Source: CAVTPD01 sp963736575 (GTDB taxonomy: Bacteria > Bacteroidota > Bacteroidia > Cytophagales > JAAEPT01). Taken from it: DNA of 64,000 bases. Under the pieces are notes generated by a model. The model did no database searches. It saw only the letters and a program-made list of their open reading frames with translations, and had not been told where the DNA came from. The DNA lies in NCBI GenBank assembly GCA_963736575.1, contig CAVTPD010000001.1, forward strand, positions 2,046,001-2,110,000, written 5' to 3'. Made by a program: the position numbers and the translations under genes. Shown in pieces: positions 26,125 to 35,170 of the stretch. The first letter of the stretch is position 1, and every line of letters starts with the position of its first letter.

Positions 26125-28176
26125 ATGATTCGTTTTTACCTTTTTGTTGTATCGGTTTTATTCTTTATTCCATCTTTCAGTCAAGTTATAGACACTACTG
26201 TGCTTTACGAGATGGAAAAACTTAGTAATAAGGTAAACAGTAGCTACCATGAAGGTGCTCCCGTAGTTACACCAGACGGAAATACCTTATATTTTTTTAG
26301 AACAAACCATCCTCAAAACCGCTACGGAAAAGACGAAACACAAGACATTTGGTTTTCGGTAAAAGGAAAGGACGGTGAATGGGGTCCTGCATACCATGCC
26401 GATAATAACCTAAATAGAAATAAATCGAACCAAATTGTTTCGGTAGTTAATAAAGGAAGAACCCTTGTATTAGACGGTGGAAAAGGAAAGAATGACCGAG
26501 GCTTATCTATTTCTAGTTGGGAAGGTGGAGAATGGTCAAAACCTGAAGCTGTTGAAATAGAAGGTTATGAAAAAATGAATATTGGCAAGTTTTCTGGTGG
26601 TTGTATGAGTGACGATATGAAGTATTTAATTCTATACTTCAGCGAAAAATCTGGACAAACTTTTAGCGATTTGTATTTGAGTAAGCAAATTTCTTCCATG
26701 CATTACTCTAAGCCTGTTAAAATGCCTTTAAGTACACCAAAGGATGAATTTGGCCCTTTCTTATCTCAAGACGAAACTAAAATGTACTATGCAAGTGGTA
26801 TGGACGGTGGTTATGGCAGCCTAGACGTTTACCAAACAGAGCGACTGGATGATTCTTGGATGAAATGGTCTACACCTGTTAACTTGGGGCCTCCGGTAAA
26901 CACAAAAGGATTTGATGCTTATTTTTCTGTAGATGGTTCTTGGGAAAACGCTTTCACTACTAGAGCATATATGTCTTTAGATGGCGGAAGCCTAGACATA
27001 ATGTCTTTAAAACCAAAACCAGAAGTTACGCTAAAGGGAAAAGTAATGGATATTTACACCCACGAACCTTTACAAGCTTTCATAGAAATTGAAGTACTTA
27101 AAATTGGTAAACTACCTACAAAATCTAAACTAGACGGAACTTATAAAACCTTAATTAGAGAACGCGGAACTTATGTGTTTTTTGCCCATTCTGAAGGTTA
27201 TGAAGATTATTACGACACCTTAGAATTACCCAACCCTGCCAGAAAAGAATTAATAGAAAAAAATTTAATGCTAACGCCTAAAAGACCTGAAGTAGAAATT
27301 AGCGGAACCGTTTACGATAATAAGACTTCAGAAAAATTAGGGGATGTACGTATTGGATTTAAAACAAGGTTTTACGACACATTAATTACCCAAACAGGAA
27401 CTAGTGGATATTATCAAACAAAATTGCCTAATACAGGGAAATACATTGTTACCCTTTCTAAAGAAGGTTATTATAATGATTCTGAGTTTATAGAGATTAA
27501 AGAAGAAAAAGGGAAATCATACTATACCGTTAAACACGATTTTTACTTAGATCCTGAAAAACGACCTATTATTTTAAAAGGTACCGTAAGCAATCAAAAA
27601 ACAGGAAAACATATGCATGTAGATATGCATTACAGAAGTTTAAGTGGAAGAACAGGTGATTTTAATAGCCACAACAATGGTCACTACAAAATAAAATTAC
27701 CAGAATCTGGTACATATCAGATTATAGCCAATGCAGAAGGCTTCTTAACGTATAAGGATACTGTTACCGTTCACGTTCCTTACCACGACCATGAGTTTGA
27801 AAAAAACGTAGAAATGGTTCCTATTGAGGTTGGAGCAACGGTTAGACTTAATGAAATCTATTTCGATTTTGACAAAGCTGAATTAAGACCCGAATCCTAT
27901 CCTGAATTAGGACGTGTGGTTGAATTTATGCAACTAAACAGTACGCTAACCATTGAAATTTCTGGTCATACAGATGATAGAGGTTCAGATGAATACAATG
28001 AGAAATTATCTCAAGAAAGATCGGATGCGGTAAGAACTTATATTCTTTCTAAAGGAATTAAAGCCAACAGAATTGTAGCCAAAGGTTATGGAGAGAGCAA
28101 ACCTTTAGTTGCCAATGATTCTGATGAAAACAGACAATTTAACAGAAGAGTACAATTCACTATTCTAAAGAAATAA
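26125..28176 (+). CDS. OmpA-family protein with PD40 beta-propeller and three carboxypeptidase-regulatory-like domains (PorE-like)
   Basis: 683 residues from the ATG at 26125 (MIRFYLFVVSVLFFIPSFSQ, a signal peptide); a TTG 30 nt upstream is less likely. Residues about 25-300 hold PD40/WD40-like repeats (SYHEGAPVVTPDGNTLYFF; DEFGPFLSQDETKMYYAS). Three CarboxypepD_reg-like domains follow (TLKGKVMDIYTHEPLQAF; ISGTVYDNKTSEKLGDV; LKGTVSNQKTGKHMHV). The C-terminal 110 residues are an OmpA peptidoglycan-binding domain (IYFDFDKAELRPESYPEL; ISGHTDDRGSDEYNEKLSQE). T9SS PorE has TPR, propeller, CRD and OmpA parts; this protein lacks the TPR part. Predicted to link outer-membrane secretion components to peptidoglycan. 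It lies upstream of the first adhesin gene. Confidence 0.8.
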   Translation: MIRFYLFVVSVLFFIPSFSQVIDTTVLYEMEKLSNKVNSSYHEGAPVVTPDGNTLYFFRTNHPQNRYGKDETQDIWFSVKGKDGEWGPAYHADNNLNRNKSNQIVSVVNKGRTLVLDGGKGKNDRGLSISSWEGGEWSKPEAVEIEGYEKMNIGKFSGGCMSDDMKYLILYFSEKSGQTFSDLYLSKQISSMHYSKPVKMPLSTPKDEFGPFLSQDETKMYYASGMDGGYGSLDVYQTERLDDSWMKWSTPVNLGPPVNTKGFDAYFSVDGSWENAFTTRAYMSLDGGSLDIMSLKPKPEVTLKGKVMDIYTHEPLQAFIEIEVLKIGKLPTKSKLDGTYKTLIRERGTYVFFAHSEGYEDYYDTLELPNPARKELIEKNLMLTPKRPEVEISGTVYDNKTSEKLGDVRIGFKTRFYDTLITQTGTSGYYQTKLPNTGKYIVTLSKEGYYNDSEFIEIKEEKGKSYYTVKHDFYLDPEKRPIILKGTVSNQKTGKHMHVDMHYRSLSGRTGDFNSHNNGHYKIKLPESGTYQIIANAEGFLTYKDTVTVHVPYHDHEFEKNVEMVPIEVGATVRLNEIYFDFDKAELRPESYPELGRVVEFMQLNSTLTIEISGHTDDRGSDEYNEKLSQERSDAVRTYILSKGIKANRIVAKGYGESKPLVANDSDENRQFNRRVQFTILKK

Positions 28177-28179
28177 CAA

Positions 28180-28638
28180 TTGACAACAGAATTTAAAGAA
28201 GCTTGTTTTCAGGAATGTATATTTATTCTTGAAAACAAGCTTTCTTCTTATAAGAAAGATTTAGATCTCTTAAAAGAAACTTCGGAAGGCGAACAAAAAA
28301 GCAGCATGGGTGACAAATATGAAACCACTACTGAAATGTTGGCTCAAGAAAAAAGAAAGCTTGTTGATCAGGTTAACATAATTTCACAGCAATTAAGTTT
28401 AATAATTAAATTACACAAAGAATATAAACCCCGTACTAAAATTGAAGTAGGCTGTTTAATTGAAACCAATAAAGGTTTTTACTTTTTAACAACTAGTCTT
28501 GGTAAAATAACAGTGAACAAAGAAACCGTTTTTGTATTATCCCCCTCTTCACCAATAGGTCAAAAATTTTTAGGGAAAAGCGTTACTAATGTAATTGTTC
28601 AGAACTCTATAGAAATAGAGATTATGTGTATTCTTTAA
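28180..28638 (+). CDS. GreA/GreB-like C-terminal domain protein
   Basis: 152 residues from a TTG at 28180, 3 nt after the OmpA-gene stop; no ATG occurs near the expected N-terminus. Residues 1-80 form an antiparallel helical hairpin (ENKLSSYKKDLDLLKETSEG; SSMGDKYETTTEMLAQEKRK). Residues 90-150 resemble the FKBP-like C-terminal domain of GreA/GreB factors (GCLIETNKGFYFLTTSLGKI; SPIGQKFLGKSVTNVIV). Similar flavobacterial proteins appear in databases as GreAB-like, and, I believe wrongly, as 3-oxoacyl-ACP synthase. A transcription role is likely but not certain. Confidence 0.65.
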   Translation: MTTEFKEACFQECIFILENKLSSYKKDLDLLKETSEGEQKSSMGDKYETTTEMLAQEKRKLVDQVNIISQQLSLIIKLHKEYKPRTKIEVGCLIETNKGFYFLTTSLGKITVNKETVFVLSPSSPIGQKFLGKSVTNVIVQNSIEIEIMCIL

Positions 28639-28704
28639 GACTCCATTTATCTACTAATAGCTTTTGCGCTCTAATAAAGAGCACTATTTTATTATTCATA
28701 TAAT

Positions 28705-28725
28705 TTCACTAAATTTTATAGTGAA
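28705..28725 (+). promoter_or_regulatory. Inverted repeat upstream of the first adhesin gene
   Basis: TTCACTA (28705-28711) and TAGTGAA (28719-28725) form a perfect 7-bp inverted repeat with a 7-nt AT spacer, 14 nt upstream of the adhesin ATG. It could be an operator or an RNA hairpin at the 5' end of the mRNA. Its half-site matches the one found upstream of the second adhesin gene. Confidence 0.4.
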
Positions 28726-28739
28726 TTAATATTTAAATT

Positions 28740-31700
28740 ATGAAAAAACTACTAATACTTTTCTTAGTCTGTTTTTTGAGTTCTCACTTACTTTTTTCCG
28801 AAGGCACTAAAGAATTTAGGCCTAATGGGGCACCTTATGGTTCGTTATTTTTAACCTACGATAATTTCTATACTCCTTTTGGATTATATGGCGCAGATGA
28901 AGAATATCAAATTAAAATAAGTGTTACAGATACCACCGAGAATATTTTTGTTGGATTAAACTCTAACTCGAACAACGTACCTTTTAGAGTTTTAGACCCT
29001 TCAGGAAATATTGTATATACATCAAACATTCCAGAAAATGGAGATTTAGGTTATATCTCAACTTATAACGAAGCAGCCGCCGGACCTATACAACTTGGCG
29101 CAATTAATGGTTATGATGCTATTAATATAGAACCCAAGGATTCTGGTGAATATGTAATTGAATTTTCTCCACCTACAGGTGGCGGAGGCGGTGGCGGCGG
29201 ACTATTCACCTTAGATTATTTTGATGTAACCGTTGGTGATTCATTAAACAACCCTATACTAGGTAGATTACACAGTAAAAGTTGGCAATTCTCAACTGGG
29301 TCTTATAACAACCCTTACGAAGGTATTTTTTATCCTTACGAACCCAAAGGTGTAGTTTATGAAGTTGATATGAATGGCATACAACCATTTGCTTTTACGG
29401 TAATGTTTAACTCTACTGGTACAGGAAATACCGGAGACTTTTTAGAAGATCGGAAATCTAGAATAGGTAAACATGACATTCCCGAATTTAATGTATTCTT
29501 AAACCCCCCAGACTCTAGCCTTTTTCCCGCTCCTGAAAAAGACATTACTTTTACTGCTGAAATTAAAGGAGAAGCTTGTAAAGAAACCCAACTATGCTTA
29601 ACCTTTAATGCTTCTGATGGCGGTATAATTGAAGGTTTTTTAGACTTTAATAACAATGGAGAATATGATGAAACTTTGGGTGATTTATCCTTTGCGGCTA
29701 TTGTTGATTCCGCAGGAGAAACTTGTATCCCATGGGACGGAATAGACGCCAATGGAAATCAAGTAGATAAAAGAAAAGTGCAATTAATATCTTCTTTTGG
29801 TAGTGGAATTACACATCTTCCCTTATACGATATAGAACACAATACAAAGGGTTACAAAATATCAATTGTTAAACCTGGAAATTTACCTGATCCTGAAATC
29901 TTCTGGGACGACTCTGAAATAACGGACGGAAGCACGAATGGCACCCCAAAAGTAAATACAGAAGATGGTTGTCAATCTACTACAACGGGATGCCATCTAT
30001 GGAGTAACAGAGGGGATATTAACAGTGTTAACAGGGCTCAAAAACAAGAAACCATAAATACGTATTGGTTTGCCGAAATTAAATACGATACCATAGCTTT
30101 TAGTTATGTGCCAAATGTAGGGGTGAACATTAGTTACGATCCCGATAATTTAATCAATTACGATACATTAGTTTGTACAGGAGATACTATTAATTACTTC
30201 GTATTTAATAATGGACTTAATCACTTCGATACAACCACCTACAATTATTATTGGTACAATGCTTCTGAACTAAATGTTGTTAAAGACTCTAACGTAAACA
30301 ACTTTGATTACATAGCTTACCAAAATGAAACAATTGTTCTAGAAGCTGTTTACAAAGAAAATAATCAATGTAAATATTATGATTCTATTAACGTTAGTAC
30401 CATTGGCCCTATAAAAGCATCCTTAATACTTAAAGACACCAACTGCGTTGAAAACATAGGTAAAGCTTATTTAGAAGTATTAACAGCACATCCTAATCCT
30501 GAATTTGAATGGGATTTTAACCCTAGTTATTCTAAGAATTTCCATGAAAATTTAACTAGTGGTAATTATACGGTAACTATTAAAGACTATAGTTTTTCTG
30601 ACCAATGTAGATTTGATACTTCTTTCAGCATAAAAGAAAATATTCTTATTGAAATAGACTCTATTAACAAACAAGCTACGCTTTGTTATGCTTCTAATGG
30701 CGAAGCTGAGGTTTTCATGAAAAAGCCCAATAGAATTTATGAGTACTCTTGGAATGCTTCTGCTTACCTAGAAAATGAGAGTAGTATTGATCAACTTAAA
30801 GCAGACGATTATTCGGTATCTATCAAAGATAAAATAACGGGCTGTATTGCAGATACAGTAATTAACATACCCCCTAAACCATTTGTTTTACCTGTTAATA
30901 AGGAAGATGAATTCTGCAACAATACTGAAGGAAAAATTGTGTTAAACTCACCTTCTAGTGCTTTAACTATTGAGTGGAATGATATTACGTCACCAAGCCC
31001 TACTAGAGAAAACTTATCTGCCGGTTCATATTCTGTTAGAGTATACTCAAACCTAACCGCAGGCTGTGAAGTTGATACCACTATTGTAATTGAAAACAAA
31101 AGCAAAAAACCAGTTATAAATTCAATTCTCACAACACCTTCTAACTGTATTAAAAGTACGGGTACAGCTTCTGTAACTCTTTTTGGGGGTAACAGTAACT
31201 ATTTGATTGCTTGGGACAGCAAAACAAACCTTAGTGCTGAATTTACTAAACCCGAACTAGCCGTAGGGGAGTATAAAATCCACATTAAAGACAAAAACAG
31301 TGATTGTTTTATTGACAGTACACTTAAAATTATAGGGGCTGGTTTTTCATTTAAAACCAATTCTGAAAAGGCAATATGTACTACACCAAACGGTAGTATT
31401 TTTATAAATAATGAAGGCAACCCTAATATTTCTATTACTTGGGATGATAATGGCAATCATAATTTTAGTAGAAATAACCTATATGCTGGCAGATATCCAT
31501 TTTCACTTTCAAATGCTTCTGATCCAACTTGTAATTTAGATACCGCTGTATATGTTGGTAAAAGCTTTACCGATATTACGGCAGACTTTAGCTATTCTAC
31601 ACCCAACGGAACAGAAGACATCTACCCTACTGAAAGAGTTATTTTTGAAAACCAATCTACAAAAGGTGTTTCATACCATTATTGGGAATTTGGTGATGGA

Positions 31701-32117
31701 GAAAATTCTAACTTATACGAACCAGAACACAGATATAATGACCGTGGTCAATATAATGTTATTCTTACCATAGAAGATGAATTTGGCTGTAGAGACAGTG
31801 TCTCTAAGCCACTAGAAGTTATAGATGAAAAAATCTGCGGCATTGCTTTACCCAATGCTTTTACTCCAAATTATGATGGAATAAATGACGACATTGGTAT
31901 TCTAGGCTTTGCAGATAAGGTTGACTTAAAAGTCTTTAATCGTTGGGGCGAAGTGATTTTTAGAACAGAAGAAATTCCTTTACGTTGGGACGGAAACAAC
32001 CGTTCACAACCTGCCCCAACCGGTGTATACCCTTATAAATTAGAATATACATGTATTGATTTAGAGGGAAATAGAAGTAAGAAAAAAGAAATAGGAGAAA
32101 TCACCTTAATAAGATGA
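28740..32117 (+). CDS. T9SS type B adhesin with SprB-type repeats and a PKD domain
   Basis: 1125 residues with a signal peptide (about 1-20). Residues about 20-430 form a module shared with the giant adhesin at 35421 (EGTKEFRPNG, AAGPIQLGAINGYDAINIEP, GIQPFAFTVMFNSTGTGNTG, THLPLYDIEHNTKGYKI). A glycine run interrupts it near residue 150. SprB-like repeats of about 75 residues follow from roughly 560 to 940 (LCYASNGEAEVFM, NCIKSTGTASVTL, AICTTPNGSIFIN). A PKD domain is at about 950-1035 (HYWEFGDGENSNLYEPEHRY). The end is a gliding-motility type B sorting domain (LPNAFTPNYDGINDDIGI; VFNRWGEVIFR; PTGVYPYKLEY). Predicted exported by T9SS and attached to the surface. It overlaps the PorP/SprF gene by 4 nt. 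Confidence 0.85.
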   Translation: MKKLLILFLVCFLSSHLLFSEGTKEFRPNGAPYGSLFLTYDNFYTPFGLYGADEEYQIKISVTDTTENIFVGLNSNSNNVPFRVLDPSGNIVYTSNIPENGDLGYISTYNEAAAGPIQLGAINGYDAINIEPKDSGEYVIEFSPPTGGGGGGGGLFTLDYFDVTVGDSLNNPILGRLHSKSWQFSTGSYNNPYEGIFYPYEPKGVVYEVDMNGIQPFAFTVMFNSTGTGNTGDFLEDRKSRIGKHDIPEFNVFLNPPDSSLFPAPEKDITFTAEIKGEACKETQLCLTFNASDGGIIEGFLDFNNNGEYDETLGDLSFAAIVDSAGETCIPWDGIDANGNQVDKRKVQLISSFGSGITHLPLYDIEHNTKGYKISIVKPGNLPDPEIFWDDSEITDGSTNGTPKVNTEDGCQSTTTGCHLWSNRGDINSVNRAQKQETINTYWFAEIKYDTIAFSYVPNVGVNISYDPDNLINYDTLVCTGDTINYFVFNNGLNHFDTTTYNYYWYNASELNVVKDSNVNNFDYIAYQNETIVLEAVYKENNQCKYYDSINVSTIGPIKASLILKDTNCVENIGKAYLEVLTAHPNPEFEWDFNPSYSKNFHENLTSGNYTVTIKDYSFSDQCRFDTSFSIKENILIEIDSINKQATLCYASNGEAEVFMKKPNRIYEYSWNASAYLENESSIDQLKADDYSVSIKDKITGCIADTVINIPPKPFVLPVNKEDEFCNNTEGKIVLNSPSSALTIEWNDITSPSPTRENLSAGSYSVRVYSNLTAGCEVDTTIVIENKSKKPVINSILTTPSNCIKSTGTASVTLFGGNSNYLIAWDSKTNLSAEFTKPELAVGEYKIHIKDKNSDCFIDSTLKIIGAGFSFKTNSEKAICTTPNGSIFINNEGNPNISITWDDNGNHNFSRNNLYAGRYPFSLSNASDPTCNLDTAVYVGKSFTDITADFSYSTPNGTEDIYPTERVIFENQSTKGVSYHYWEFGDGENSNLYEPEHRYNDRGQYNVILTIEDEFGCRDSVSKPLEVIDEKICGIALPNAFTPNYDGINDDIGILGFADKVDLKVFNRWGEVIFRTEEIPLRWDGNNRSQPAPTGVYPYKLEYTCIDLEGNRSKKKEIGEITLIR

Positions 32118-33142
32118 TAAAGAAACTTTTCCTTTTTATAATACTTCTTTATATATCATTACAGGCCTTTGCACAAGACCCGCAGTTTTCTCAGTTTTTT
32201 AATACTCCATTAGTTATGAACCCAGCCTTTACTGGCACTAGTGAGTGTTATAGAGCCGGACTAAGTGCCAGAACACAATGGACGGGTATGAAACGACCTT
32301 TTAATACCTCTTTAGTCTATTTAGATTATAACTACGCAGATTATAACAGCGGATTAGGTATCATGTTTTTGTATGATGATGTTGGTGTTTCTAGACAATC
32401 TAGCAAAGAAATAAGCTTTCTATATAGTTATCATGTGCCATTAAGTGCTAAATACCACTTAAGGTTTGGTACACAAGCTACCTATGTTTCCAGAAACATT
32501 AATTATTCTCAATTAATCTTCGAGGATCAATTCACTGGAATTGATTTAACAGATGACTATACCTCTGACCCAATCACAGGCTACACAAATAATAACTATT
32601 TTGATTTTTCAGCTGGCTTACTATTTTTTAAAGATGATAAATTTTGGGCCGGAGCCTCCGCTCATCATTTAACAAGACCTAATCAAGCCTTTTATATTGA
32701 AGACGAAAACAGTAGATTACCCATTAAATATTCACTACATGCTGGTTTTAAATTCTCTAAAGTATTCAAAACCATGACAAACACAACAACTTTAACTATT
32801 TTCCCAGCAGTGCTTTATAAATCTGAAGTTAAATTTGACCAGTTAGACATGGGGGTTTATGCCTATCTAGATAACATTATGGCAGGCGTTTTTTACAGAG
32901 GTCTTCTGGTTAAACAGGAAAAAGGAATACGAAACAATGATGCAATTGTTTTACATGGCGGATTTAGATTAAATGCCTGGCAATTTGCCTATAGTTATGA
33001 TATTACTACCTCCAAACTAGGTGTAGGAAACACACATGGTAGTCATGAAATTTCTATTATTTATAAATTTTGTATGGATTTCCCACCACAAAAAAAGCCT
33101 CATAAAAAACACAGAAGTCTGCCCTGCCCTAATTTCGACTAA
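32114..33142 (+). CDS. PorP/SprF family T9SS outer-membrane protein, partner of the first adhesin
   Basis: 342 residues with a signal peptide (about 1-20, ending AFAQ). PorP/SprF markers are DPQFSQFFNTPLVMNPAFTG right after the signal, RTQWTGMKRPFNTSLVYLDY, SAGLLFFKDDKFWAGASAHH, and the C-terminal SYDITTSKLGVGNTHGSHEI. Predicted to be an outer-membrane beta-barrel. In Flavobacterium johnsoniae SprF is needed for secretion of the adhesin SprB and is encoded next to it. The ATGA overlap with the upstream type B adhesin fits a dedicated partner. Confidence 0.9.
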   Translation: MIKKLFLFIILLYISLQAFAQDPQFSQFFNTPLVMNPAFTGTSECYRAGLSARTQWTGMKRPFNTSLVYLDYNYADYNSGLGIMFLYDDVGVSRQSSKEISFLYSYHVPLSAKYHLRFGTQATYVSRNINYSQLIFEDQFTGIDLTDDYTSDPITGYTNNNYFDFSAGLLFFKDDKFWAGASAHHLTRPNQAFYIEDENSRLPIKYSLHAGFKFSKVFKTMTNTTTLTIFPAVLYKSEVKFDQLDMGVYAYLDNIMAGVFYRGLLVKQEKGIRNNDAIVLHGGFRLNAWQFAYSYDITTSKLGVGNTHGSHEISIIYKFCMDFPPQKKPHKKHRSLPCPNFD

Positions 33143-33217
33143 GCTATCTTTTAGAATATTGAACTATATAAGCTTTAAAACCATTTCTTTTACATAGAAA
33201 GAAAAGAATTCAGAAAT

Positions 33218-33394
33218 ATGAAAACAAAAAAAATAATAGGAATTATACTTTTTGCACTTGGTATTGTAGGGCTAATTATAGGCTTAATGGGTATTTTCGG
33301 AAGTAGAATTAATAACTTAAGTCCATGGCCATTTGCCATATTAGGGATTATTTTCTTTTCCAGCTCCATGGGTATATTAAAGAGCTTAGACTAA
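33218..33394 (+). CDS. Small two-helix membrane protein, unknown
   Basis: 58 residues, below usual gene-finder thresholds. It starts MKTKKIIGIILFALGIVGLI after AGAAAT. Two hydrophobic helices (about 5-27 and 36-50) are joined by a short polar loop (GSRINNLSPWP), and it ends GILKSLD. Small membrane proteins of this sort are common in Bacteroidota near stress genes. It lies next to the CsbD/Rho-N cluster on the other strand. Confidence 0.6.
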   Translation: MKTKKIIGIILFALGIVGLIIGLMGIFGSRINNLSPWPFAILGIIFFSSSMGILKSLD

Positions 33395-33399
33395 TATCT

Positions 33400-33435
33400 A
33401 AAAAAGCCTCCGCTAAACTAAATTAGCGGAGGCTT
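33400..33435 (-). terminator. Intrinsic terminator of the Rho-N-like/CsbD cluster
   Basis: A 13-bp perfect stem (AAGCCTCCGCTAA at 33404-33416, TTAGCGGAGGCTT at 33423-33435) with a six-base loop. On the minus strand it ends in a run of six T. It lies 22 nt past the minus-strand gene ending at 33458 and just after the plus-strand small membrane gene, so it may stop both. Confidence 0.85.
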
Positions 33436-33457
33436 AATCCCAACAATTAAAAATATT

Positions 33458-33706
33458 TTAATTGTTTCTTAAAGCATATATTAATTCCTTTTTGCTCATA
33501 GAGCTTCTGCCTTTAATACCTACTTTAATTGCCTGTTGATAAAGTTCTTGCTTAGTTCTTTCTTCATATTTAGAACTTTCGCCTCCTTTGAAACCAGAAT
33601 TTTCGGTATTAGCTATTCTGGCAGATTTTTGTTTACTATACCCTTTTTCTCTAAGGGCATCGTATTGCTCAGGATTCTTTAGACGAGAATCTTTATCTTT
33701 AGGCAT
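33458..33706 (-). CDS. Rho N-terminal-domain-like small basic protein
   Basis: 82 residues, highly charged. Residues 1-45 are rich in Lys, Arg and Glu (EKGYSKQKSARIANTENSGF). Residues about 48-82 resemble the helix-extended-loop-helix Rho N-terminal/SAP-like domain (TKQELYQQAIKVGIKGRSSM; SKKELIYALRNN). Such proteins, sometimes classed as DUF7218, occur near stress-response genes. Nucleic-acid binding is plausible from the fold. It starts 1 nt after the preceding gene. Confidence 0.7.
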   Translation of the reverse strand: MPKDKDSRLKNPEQYDALREKGYSKQKSARIANTENSGFKGGESSKYEERTKQELYQQAIKVGIKGRSSMSKKELIYALRNN

Positions 33707-33707
33707 T

Positions 33708-34022
33708 TTAAGATGCTTTAGATAATTCGTCTACTTTATCTATAAGTCCAGAGGTAAGTCCATTAGCACCCACACCATAAGCGTCTATAATAATGCCTTG
33801 ATCACCATCTTTGGTTCTTACCGCATACACAACAGTTAGTTCAATAGGGTTATTTAATCCATGAAACTTATGAGATTCCATAATAATTAAATCTTCTACA
33901 TCATAAATATTACCGTTGTCAGCTTCTACACAACCATTAGAAATAATTTCGAAATGATTCACAAATCCCTTATCTAATAAGTTCTTATATGCTTGGCTCA
34001 ATGTTAAATACCTTGTTCTCAT
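33708..34022 (-). CDS. Conserved small protein of unknown function
   Basis: 104 residues. It starts MRTRYLTLSQAYKNLLDKGF and contains VEADNGNIYDVEDLIIMESH and DGDQGIIIDAYGVGANGLTS. It resembles a family of about 100-residue Bacteroidota proteins often labelled phosphoribosylpyrophosphate synthetase; no PRPP-synthetase motif is visible here, so that label is not adopted. It lies in the middle of a three-gene minus-strand cluster with CsbD upstream. Confidence 0.65.
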   Translation of the reverse strand: MRTRYLTLSQAYKNLLDKGFVNHFEIISNGCVEADNGNIYDVEDLIIMESHKFHGLNNPIELTVVYAVRTKDGDQGIIIDAYGVGANGLTSGLIDKVDELSKAS

Positions 34023-34036
34023 AATCCCCTTATTAA

Positions 34037-34228
34037 TTATAAACTATCTATAAACTTTGTAACCTCTTCTTTAGTTTTACCTGTCTTTTTCTGAATCGTA
34101 CCTATTAACTGATCTTCTTGACCTTCTTCGTATTTAAGATCATCATCTGTTAATTCACCATATTGTTTTTTCAAACCACCTTTAATTTGATTCCAGTTTC
34201 CGTTTAACTTATCTGTTAATGCACTCAT
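34037..34228 (-). CDS. CsbD family stress protein
   Basis: 63 residues, the usual length. The CsbD pattern is clear: LNGNWNQIKGGLKKQYGELT followed by DDDLKYEEGQEDQLIGTIQK and KTGKTKEEVTKFID. CsbD proteins are small hydrophilic proteins induced by general stress in bacteria; the biochemical role is unknown. It is the first gene of the cluster, with a perfect inverted repeat 26 nt upstream of the start. Confidence 0.9.
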   Translation of the reverse strand: MSALTDKLNGNWNQIKGGLKKQYGELTDDDLKYEEGQEDQLIGTIQKKTGKTKEEVTKFIDSL

Positions 34229-34253
34229 AGCTTAAAAGTTTAATTTTATTCAA

Positions 34254-34272
34254 CTGAAAGATTTTCTTTCAG
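34254..34272 (-). promoter_or_regulatory. Perfect palindrome upstream of csbD
   Basis: CTGAAAGA (34254-34261) and TCTTTCAG (34265-34272) form an exact 8-bp inverted repeat with a 3-nt spacer, 26 nt upstream of the CsbD start codon. The position overlaps where a promoter would lie, so it is a candidate operator for a dimeric regulator. Confidence 0.45.
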
Positions 34273-34453
34273 AATCTTATATAAACATTTACTAGAATTG
34301 AGCCAAAACACATAAAGCCGTAATAAGTAGATTTAAGCAGCAATTATCACTATTTTTAGAGGATTCACAGGGAAAAAAATTCTACAATTATGAAATTAAA
34401 TGCACAATAAATGCAACCCGAAATGAATTTTAAGGGTTCTATTGTCATCTTTA

Positions 34454-34485
34454 TTTGAGTAATAGAAATGTTATGGATAATTTTG
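34454..34485 (+). promoter_or_regulatory. Bacteroidota promoter (-33/-7) for the coiled-coil membrane protein gene
   Basis: TTTG at 34454-34457 and TAATTTTG at 34478-34485 are separated by 20 nt, fitting the Bacteroidota sigma-ABfr consensus (TTTG, 19-21 nt, TAnnTTTG). The -7 box ends 23 nt before the ATG at 34509, giving a short leader. Confidence 0.6.
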
Positions 34486-34508
34486 AATCTGTTATAGCTT
34501 AATAAATT

Positions 34509-35093
34509 ATGAGAAAGTTAGTTCTAGTATTGTTTGCACTGTCAATTTTTAGTGCAATCTCCGCCAAAGATAGTAATGCTTGGAAAAGCGAAAAGGCATT
34601 AAATAGTCAATATGAAACCTTTAAGAAAAACCTTAATTTTTGGAATGGTTTCTATTCATTTAAAGAGTATGAATTAGATCAGTTTTACGCTGCAGTAAAA
34701 GACACTATTAAAGTACTTCATAGTGATGTAAAAAAGAATGAAGTTGAAATAGCAAAACTAAATAAAGAAATTGTTAGCCTTACTTCTTCTTTAGAAGAAA
34801 CAAACAAAAGTCTTGAAGCTAGTTTGGAAAGAGAGATGACTTTAGACACTTTAGGTAGTAGATTTGACAAAAATTCCTTCCCTTCGGTTTTGTATGCCAT
34901 CATTATCGCTTTAATTCTTATTGCTTTATTTATATTATTCCTGTTCTTTAGAAGTAATAAAGTCACATCTTCAACCAACAAAAGATATAATGATCTTTCT
35001 AATGAATTTGAAGAACATAGAAAAAACACCTTAGATAGAGAAATTAAACTGAATAGAGAACTTCAGAACGAACGAAATAAAAATCGTCATTAA
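34509..35093 (+). CDS. Membrane protein with flanking coiled coils, unknown
   Basis: 194 residues. A signal peptide is predicted at about 1-19 (LVLVLFALSIFSAISA). A coiled coil covers about 60-112 (EVEIAKLNKEIVSLTSSLEE). One membrane helix lies at about 126-148 (SVLYAIIIALILIALFILFL), followed by a basic second coiled coil (FEEHRKNTLDREIKLNRELQ). The layout implies a periplasmic coiled coil and a cytoplasmic tail. No known domain is recognised. It has its own promoter and a terminator downstream. Confidence 0.65.
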   Translation: MRKLVLVLFALSIFSAISAKDSNAWKSEKALNSQYETFKKNLNFWNGFYSFKEYELDQFYAAVKDTIKVLHSDVKKNEVEIAKLNKEIVSLTSSLEETNKSLEASLEREMTLDTLGSRFDKNSFPSVLYAIIIALILIALFILFLFFRSNKVTSSTNKRYNDLSNEFEEHRKNTLDREIKLNRELQNERNKNRH

Positions 35094-35132
35094 AAGACAT
35101 CTTATCTGTTAGATATATGTTTTGCCTTAATC

Positions 35133-35170
35133 AAGACCGATAAATTTAATATTTCATCGGTCTTTTTTTT
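35133..35170 (+). terminator. Intrinsic terminator of the coiled-coil membrane protein gene
   Basis: AAGACCGAT (35133-35141) pairs with ATCGGTCTT (35156-35164), a perfect 9-bp stem, followed by a run of eight T through 35170. It lies 40 nt after the stop codon. Confidence 0.85.

Noticed and set aside
28668..28682. Hairpin GCTCT-AATAA-AGAGC after the GreA-like gene
   Set aside because: Only a 5-bp stem and a broken T run; too weak to call a terminator.
33708..34022. Phosphoribosylpyrophosphate synthetase label for the 104-residue protein
   Set aside because: It is about a third of the length of real PRPP synthetases and shows no PRPP-binding or ATP-binding motif.
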